A DNA stretch of 36,293 nucleotides from a virus: IMG/VR virus record IMGVR_UViG_3300014491_000108, positions 1 to 36,293 of that record. One strand, 5' to 3'. Below are positions 32,107 to 36,293 of this stretch, one piece after another. The notes beneath the pieces are model-generated. The model ran no database searches. It saw only the letters and a program-made list of their open reading frames with translations, and was not told where the DNA came from. Within the stretch, counting starts at the first letter, position 1. Each line of letters begins with the position of its first letter. The position numbers and the translations under genes are program-made.

Positions 32107-33017
32107 TGCCTACACAAGAGAACATCCCCTATCCTGGCCCCGCATGGAGGCCGTCTACGTCGTTCTCCACTCAATCCCTTGCGGCGCGCATACAGTCTAG
32201 CGAGAACGCAATCTCGTGCCGATGGTGGAGAGCGATCATGAACCCCACCTACAGTGAGCAAACCGGAGAAAGTGAAACGTCATCATCGGAGCTTGAAGGC
32301 GCGTACATACTCGAACCGCAGGAAGGCGAATATTTTGCTATCGCAGTCGGTGCTCATATGGCGCAACGCTTTTACCCTCAAGGAACGCTCGAAGCATCCG
32401 ATGTGGTGCTTGCTCTCGATTCGACGAACTTTAAATTATCCATTTACGATCAAATAGTTTTAGGAAGAACCCCCAATGATTCCAGAACATTCACACAAAA
32501 GCAGTCACTCGTTCGCAACCAGTCGTCATTTGAAGGTTTGGGGCTTGTCACAGTATCGGGCGCGTCGGTTGTCGGCGCTGGTACAGCATTCACGCAAGAA
32601 GCGCCGATTGGCTCGATCCTCAATATAGGGGAAGAACATGGGGTTGTTCAAAGTGTTTCGAGCAATACTTACCTAACTATATCCACTTCACTTTCGAGGA
32701 ATTATACAAATATTGACTATAGCATAGCGGATGATACGTTGCTTTATTGGCCAGCTGCGAGTATCATTGATATTAGAACCGCGACTAATAAATTTTCCTA
32801 TGGTTCTGACGTTATTTTAAGCGAAGGAAAGCGTTTAGTTTGGAAAAATTACGCCGCCGCTCCCACTTCCGGGACGCCCTATTCGATTGTTTATGATTAT
32901 TATCCGAGATATCAAATCGTAGACTATGGAATTAAAGGTCAAGTCGTACGAGGATATCCGGTTTTAGATATAGTACAAGCAAAACTATGGAAACCCCTCA
33001 AGAACCCGACATCGTAG
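32106..33017 (+). CDS. Neck/tail structural protein
   Basis: From ATG 32106 the protein has 303 residues, starting MPTQENIPYPGPAWRPSTSF. The middle reads LVTVSGASVVGAGTAFTQEA and GSILNIGEEHGVVQSVSSNT, a beta module common in fibre or baseplate-like proteins. The later part includes ASIIDIRTATNKFSYGSDVI. No enzyme is seen. Its end overlaps the sigma-like gene by 31 bases. Confidence 0.6.
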   Translation: MPTQENIPYPGPAWRPSTSFSTQSLAARIQSSENAISCRWWRAIMNPTYSEQTGESETSSSELEGAYILEPQEGEYFAIAVGAHMAQRFYPQGTLEASDVVLALDSTNFKLSIYDQIVLGRTPNDSRTFTQKQSLVRNQSSFEGLGLVTVSGASVVGAGTAFTQEAPIGSILNIGEEHGVVQSVSSNTYLTISTSLSRNYTNIDYSIADDTLLYWPAASIIDIRTATNKFSYGSDVILSEGKRLVWKNYAAAPTSGTPYSIVYDYYPRYQIVDYGIKGQVVRGYPVLDIVQAKLWKPLKNPTS

Positions 33018-33628
33018 GCCCTAATAAAAAGTTTCGAGCAATGTTGCTCGACGAAGTGGAAACACAGCGAAAAGCTTATAATCGTCTGGCCTCTTACTGG
33101 CTGGGTATAGTTGGAAAAGGAGTAGTTAAGGATGGTAGCTATTTTTATACTCCTTCTCCCTATCGTTCAAAGGCAGGATACTATACCGGCGCGGATGCGC
33201 TTCAAGAGGCTTTGATAGACGCGCTTAAAGCGGAACACCGTTTCGATCTTTCTCGCAAAATAAGACCTTGGTTCATGCAGATACTTCGCAATCGGTGCAT
33301 CATGATTATGCGATATACGAACCGGCATCCATCGGTTTTTACAGAAGCGACAAGAGAGCTGCTAGAAGTTTACATGGACCGGGATCATACCGAAGCGGAA
33401 AAAGAAGATTTAAAAGAGATATCATTCAAAAGCAACGGTAAAATAGTTTACCTTCCACTCGATGCTATATTCGAAGGCTTTAGCGAGAACGAAAAAAAAG
33501 CGTTTATTGCGGGTATCTCGGGATCGAACCTGTCGGCGGTCAGTGAAGTCAGTGGGGTAGATCATTTGAAGCGAATGGTCATAAGAGGCAGGGCGAAAAT
33601 AGTTGAAATGGCGCGGGAGGCATCCTGA
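32987..33628 (+). CDS. ECF-like RNA polymerase sigma factor, phage-encoded
   Basis: A 213-residue protein. Residues 68-115 have the ECF region 2 pattern: GADALQEALIDALKAEHRFD then SRKIRPWFMQILRNRC. This matches DLVQE.fl.a....FD....fr.WL..IarN. Residues 155-206 fit region 4: LPLDAIFEGFSENEKKAFIA, then LSAVSEVSGVDHLKRMVIRG and RAKI. The 40-residue gap between them is also typical. It lies among neck genes and overlaps both neighbours. It would redirect host RNA polymerase, most plausibly to CATAATATA-type promoters, although that link is inference. No anti-sigma gene is seen. Confidence 0.78.
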   Translation: METPQEPDIVGPNKKFRAMLLDEVETQRKAYNRLASYWLGIVGKGVVKDGSYFYTPSPYRSKAGYYTGADALQEALIDALKAEHRFDLSRKIRPWFMQILRNRCIMIMRYTNRHPSVFTEATRELLEVYMDRDHTEAEKEDLKEISFKSNGKIVYLPLDAIFEGFSENEKKAFIAGISGSNLSAVSEVSGVDHLKRMVIRGRAKIVEMAREAS

Positions 33629-34389
33629 TGGCGACAGGTATTAAAATCAAAAGCATAGTCAGTAACAATGACGGTTCGACTTGCCTTGTCGCGCTATCCG
33701 GGACCCCTAATGGCGCCGTATCATTTGTGTCCGGGAGAACTCCGGATGTATCGAAATCATCTTCCGTTTCCGCATCTGAAATATCATCCACCGAATACAC
33801 GATCACATTTTCCGCGCCTGTTCTTTGGTATGTATGGGCGACAGATACCGACGGAACGACTGCATCATATCCGGTATGGATCGGACTCACCGCCGATACG
33901 AATCTCAACTCATGCGGACTTACGCTTCAATCAATCCTGCTCGAAAATAAACCCGCGATCGATATAGCTCTTTCCGCCGTTATCCCTGGCACGAAGATAA
34001 AGGATGTTGTTTTCGGGGACGCTCGCGCCATACGAGACTTCCCGAGCATTTTGATTACGAAACCCTCCGAGCGGTTTGAATGGATAGCTTTTCCTTACGT
34101 CAAGCAAGTCACATATGAATTTCAAATCTATTGCATGGTCCTACATCAGGACCGAACCCCCTTTACTTTGCAGGCTTCAAAGTTCGCATCTGTGCTCATG
34201 GCTATTTTGAACCAAAAGGATTATGTGGCGCTTAGTCTACCAACTGGAATCGAACTTTCCGAAGCGTCAACTCATCGCGGCGACGTAGAAGATGTGGGAC
34301 TTGACGATAATAAGTTTGCATCGATCGTATCGATCATATGGACGGCGCTTGCAAACATTCAGGATTGTCAGACTACTCCTGGGATTTAA
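33628..34389 (+). CDS. Tail-completion-like protein
   Basis: A 253-residue protein starting 1 base before the sigma stop. The first 90 residues are a beta sandwich ending TTASYPVWIGLTADTN. The C-terminal half has PGTKIKDVVFGDARAIRDFP, then YVKQVTYEFQIYCMVLHQD and a helical QASKFASVLMAIL. This is consistent with the tail terminator or completion fold (beta sheet, ...P.i.i........, y.F.v....). I call this only by shape and place. Confidence 0.5.
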   Translation: MATGIKIKSIVSNNDGSTCLVALSGTPNGAVSFVSGRTPDVSKSSSVSASEISSTEYTITFSAPVLWYVWATDTDGTTASYPVWIGLTADTNLNSCGLTLQSILLENKPAIDIALSAVIPGTKIKDVVFGDARAIRDFPSILITKPSERFEWIAFPYVKQVTYEFQIYCMVLHQDRTPFTLQASKFASVLMAILNQKDYVALSLPTGIELSEASTHRGDVEDVGLDDNKFASIVSIIWTALANIQDCQTTPGI

Positions 34390-34391
34390 TC

Positions 34392-35252
34392 ATGTTAACA
34401 GCCGAAAACATCACAAATATCACGGATTTCATGGTGAATATCCACCGCGCATTGACGGGTAGCTCGATCAGTGGACATGGCGTGGGCTTGAAGTGCGAGA
34501 ACCCTAATGAGAGTTGGGGCGCCGCTAAAGTTGCCTCCGATTTTCAGGAATATCTGCTTTACGCTCACGATTACTCATTGCTCGAAACGTTGGGACCGCC
34601 TGCAAAGGGACTCGTCGTTCAAACGAGCGGTAATAAGCTATCGAAGTCGCTACTCTACGGCGTGTATGCGGCGCTCGAAACGACATGCCTCAAGGCTGGT
34701 TATAAAAAAGGGATACAAGAAGCGCTTGCCTATTTCAATACCGGCGACGGCGGACCTTATAATGCGTTGATATCCGAAGATTTCAAATATCTCGCAAACG
34801 TCCTCTTTCCTGGCACAAAATACGTAGCTAACTGGATATTCGCTCCCGAATTAATGCTCGCGTCAATGACCGCTAGTTCCGATTTCACGGTTCATGATTC
34901 CATAGACGCCAATTCGTACGCCGGAGCCGCGATATCGACAGCAATCGTGTCAAACTCGAAGCTATCGAACGATGGGACATGCAAGCTCATTGTCAGTGGG
35001 TTGTCTCGTATCGCGGGTGGCGATATCGTACCGAATCGTAAGTTCATTGTCGATATATGTTCCGATGCGTCGGTTACAAATCGAAAGAATGGAAAGTTCA
35101 CGACCCCCACTATCGTTTCGGACGGCGAGTACAAACTCGAACCGACAGTCGAAGGGGATTTACTGCTCGAAGTGACCGATATCAGGCTACCTTCTCGCAT
35201 GTCGCAAGGAACGGTCGATATCTACGGGAAACCTCCGAAGGGCCGTTCGTAA
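34392..35252 (+). CDS. Hypothetical virion/tail protein
   Basis: The 286-residue protein from ATG 34392 begins MLTAENITNITDFMVNIHRA and has helical (GVYAALETTCLKAGYKKGI) and beta sections (CKLIVSGLSRIAGGDIV). The C-terminus is GDLLLEVTDIRLPSRMSQGT. No known family. It is 2 bases from the preceding gene, and its stop overlaps the next ATG. Confidence 0.6.
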   Translation: MLTAENITNITDFMVNIHRALTGSSISGHGVGLKCENPNESWGAAKVASDFQEYLLYAHDYSLLETLGPPAKGLVVQTSGNKLSKSLLYGVYAALETTCLKAGYKKGIQEALAYFNTGDGGPYNALISEDFKYLANVLFPGTKYVANWIFAPELMLASMTASSDFTVHDSIDANSYAGAAISTAIVSNSKLSNDGTCKLIVSGLSRIAGGDIVPNRKFIVDICSDASVTNRKNGKFTTPTIVSDGEYKLEPTVEGDLLLEVTDIRLPSRMSQGTVDIYGKPPKGRS

Positions 35253-35830
35253 TGCAGCATATCATCAATCTCCCGTTTGGCGCACGGCTGATTCTCGATG
35301 TGGAGACGGAAGAACTCGACAAAAAAATACGCGAGCTTATGGGGCGCGCATCGGATCGTAAAAAGCTCATGAAGGCGGTGGCGAACGCCATGAGGGCGGA
35401 TATCCGAAGCCAGTTCAAAGTCGGAGGCGATCCTTCATGGACGCCTCTGTCTCCTGTGACAATCGCGCAAAAAGAGCGCCTAATCGGAATACTTACGCCG
35501 ACGACTAAAAAAGGTAAGGTTATGCCGCGCCTCCTTCAAAACGGAGGATTTAGCGCAGAAACGATCCTTATCATTTCCGGTCGCCTTCGCGATTCATGGG
35601 GCACACTCAACAGCCCCGATCATGTTGAAAAAATAGACGATGAAACCGGCGATATCATGATGGGAACGAAACTAATCTATGCGGCGCCGCATCAGTTCGG
35701 GCATACGTTTAAGAATGGCGTATCGATTCCGAAAAGACCTGTACATGTCACTTCGACAGGCGCACAGGCAATGGCGACCGCGTACAAGAATTACTTGTCG
35801 AACAATGTACCGAACGAAAACGAAAATTAA
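35252..35830 (+). CDS. Phage virion morphogenesis (gpG-like) protein
   Basis: I use ATG 35252, which overlaps the upstream stop by 1 base. The 192-residue product has RADIRSQFKVGGDPSWTPLS (about 48-67) and VTIAQKERL. It later reads ILIISGRLRDSWGTLNSPDH and GDIMMGTKLIYAAPHQFGHT (about 133-152). This is the pattern of Mu gpG-type tail-completion / virion morphogenesis proteins: R...qF..ggdP.W.pls..T...k, then l..sG.L..s, then YA..HqfG. It joins head to tail. Confidence 0.8.
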   Translation: MQHIINLPFGARLILDVETEELDKKIRELMGRASDRKKLMKAVANAMRADIRSQFKVGGDPSWTPLSPVTIAQKERLIGILTPTTKKGKVMPRLLQNGGFSAETILIISGRLRDSWGTLNSPDHVEKIDDETGDIMMGTKLIYAAPHQFGHTFKNGVSIPKRPVHVTSTGAQAMATAYKNYLSNNVPNENEN

Positions 35831-35845
35831 CAGATTTATCAAAAG

Positions 35846-35860
35846 CATAATATAAGTTAG
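35846..35860 (+). promoter_or_regulatory. Late-promoter-like element before tail-tube gene
   Basis: CATAATATAAGTTAG, identical to the copy at 24151 and one base different from that at 8222. It lies after the gpG-like stop and before the next gene. No -35 box is visible. The 44-base gap to ATG includes TTCCCCCCG. Confidence 0.72.
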
Positions 35861-35904
35861 AGAAAGCTCCAATTCCCCCCGTTGGCGCGCATAGAGGCAT
35901 AACT

Positions 35905-36293
35905 ATGAGTGCAACGGCAAACACACCTTTTTACCAAGCATGTATTATCATCGGTGGAGTGCATATTCCATGCCGTCCAGGCGCGGTATTGACGGCTCCT
36001 GATAACTGGCAAGTTCCGCCGATCATCGGAAACGCCTATCAATGGAATTACGGGGTTGGACTCATTTCTCCAATGGTAGATGTGGAACTCGTTATTCGAG
36101 ATATTACATCTGAGGCATTATCTACGGCGTTCTTGAACTATTTCACAGGGCGTACTTCGGATGTATCGAACGATACAAACGAACTGACATCGGATATCGT
36201 ATTTTGGGATGGTCGATCCGGATTTACTCTCGGAGGCGCAAAAGCGGAGAGCTTCACAATATCCTGCTCTAAGGGCGACGACATCCGTATGGC
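35905..36293 (+). CDS. Tail tube or tail structural protein, 3' partial
   Basis: From ATG 35905 (GAGG 7 bases upstream) the frame is open to the window edge. The 129 visible residues read MSATANTPFYQACIIIGGVH and later YGVGLISPMVDVELVIRDIT, with STAFLNYFTGRTSD and FTLGGAKAESFTISCSKGDD. Alternating strands and a GxSFTIxCSKGDDI segment are compatible with the tail tube fold. Identity is by position after the gpG-like gene and strand pattern. The gene is cut by the window. Confidence 0.6.
   Translation, partial: MSATANTPFYQACIIIGGVHIPCRPGAVLTAPDNWQVPPIIGNAYQWNYGVGLISPMVDVELVIRDITSEALSTAFLNYFTGRTSDVSNDTNELTSDIVFWDGRSGFTLGGAKAESFTISCSKGDDIRM

Overview
The window is a stretch of a tailed double-stranded DNA phage genome or prophage. 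Every convincing gene lies on the + strand, genes are packed with 1-30 base overlaps, and the order is a standard packaging/head/lysis/capsid/neck series. No integrase, replication or host housekeeping gene is visible. The host cannot be named from the sequence. Type I signal peptides and ordinary use of all three stop codons point to a normal bacterial genetic code. One tRNA-Arg(TCT) gene is present.

Layout. 1-2.6 kb is an accessory arm: a DUF6745-like protein with a tetrapeptide-repeat N-terminus, a small partner protein, an ankyrin-like protein, two unknowns, and a gene broken by a decayed TnpB (IS200/IS605-type) fragment. 2.6-4.6 kb is the large terminase. 4.6-8.2 kb holds small genes, the tRNA, a ParB-like protein, two exported proteins, a gene with an internal stop, and a strong terminator. 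8.2-12.2 kb is portal, MuF-like protein and small virion proteins. 12.3-14.6 kb encodes two exported proteins, one a beta-helix. 14.6-20.7 kb encodes polyvalent proteins: a zinc-ribbon protein ending in the first half of an InPase-like domain, a small zinc protein, then a giant protein with the second InPase half, HAD, topoisomerase IB and SNF2-type helicase regions. 20.7-23.1 kb has a dual-specificity phosphatase, a CDC123-like ATP-grasp protein and small zinc proteins. 23.3-24.1 kb is a holin-like plus DUF1906-type endolysin cassette. 24.1-27.7 kb is a structured leader, prohead protease, scaffold and major capsid protein. 27.7-30.3 kb is an AT-richer island with an SGNH-like virion esterase and fibre-like proteins. 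30.3-36.3 kb is neck/tail, with an ECF-like sigma factor embedded in it.

How the genes work together. The terminase packages DNA through the portal into a shell of major capsid protein assembled on the acidic scaffold and matured by the prohead protease. A near-identical segment in the protease tail and in the capsid delta region suggests a processing or docking signal. The polyvalent proteins carry repeated hydrophobic-lysine linkers and are probably co-packaged and cut into modules. A recurrent CATAATATA(A/G)GTTAG element before portal, protease and tail-tube genes, with a partial match before the terminase, looks like a late promoter. The sigma-like protein encoded at about 33 kb is the obvious candidate to read it. 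A second element, GTGA-N18/19-CGGTATAATAGA (counted after GTGA), precedes three accessory genes.

Most exciting candidates: the split InPase domain with a gene lodged in it, the self-contained structured RNA before the protease, the phage sigma/late-promoter pair, and the shared protease/capsid motif.
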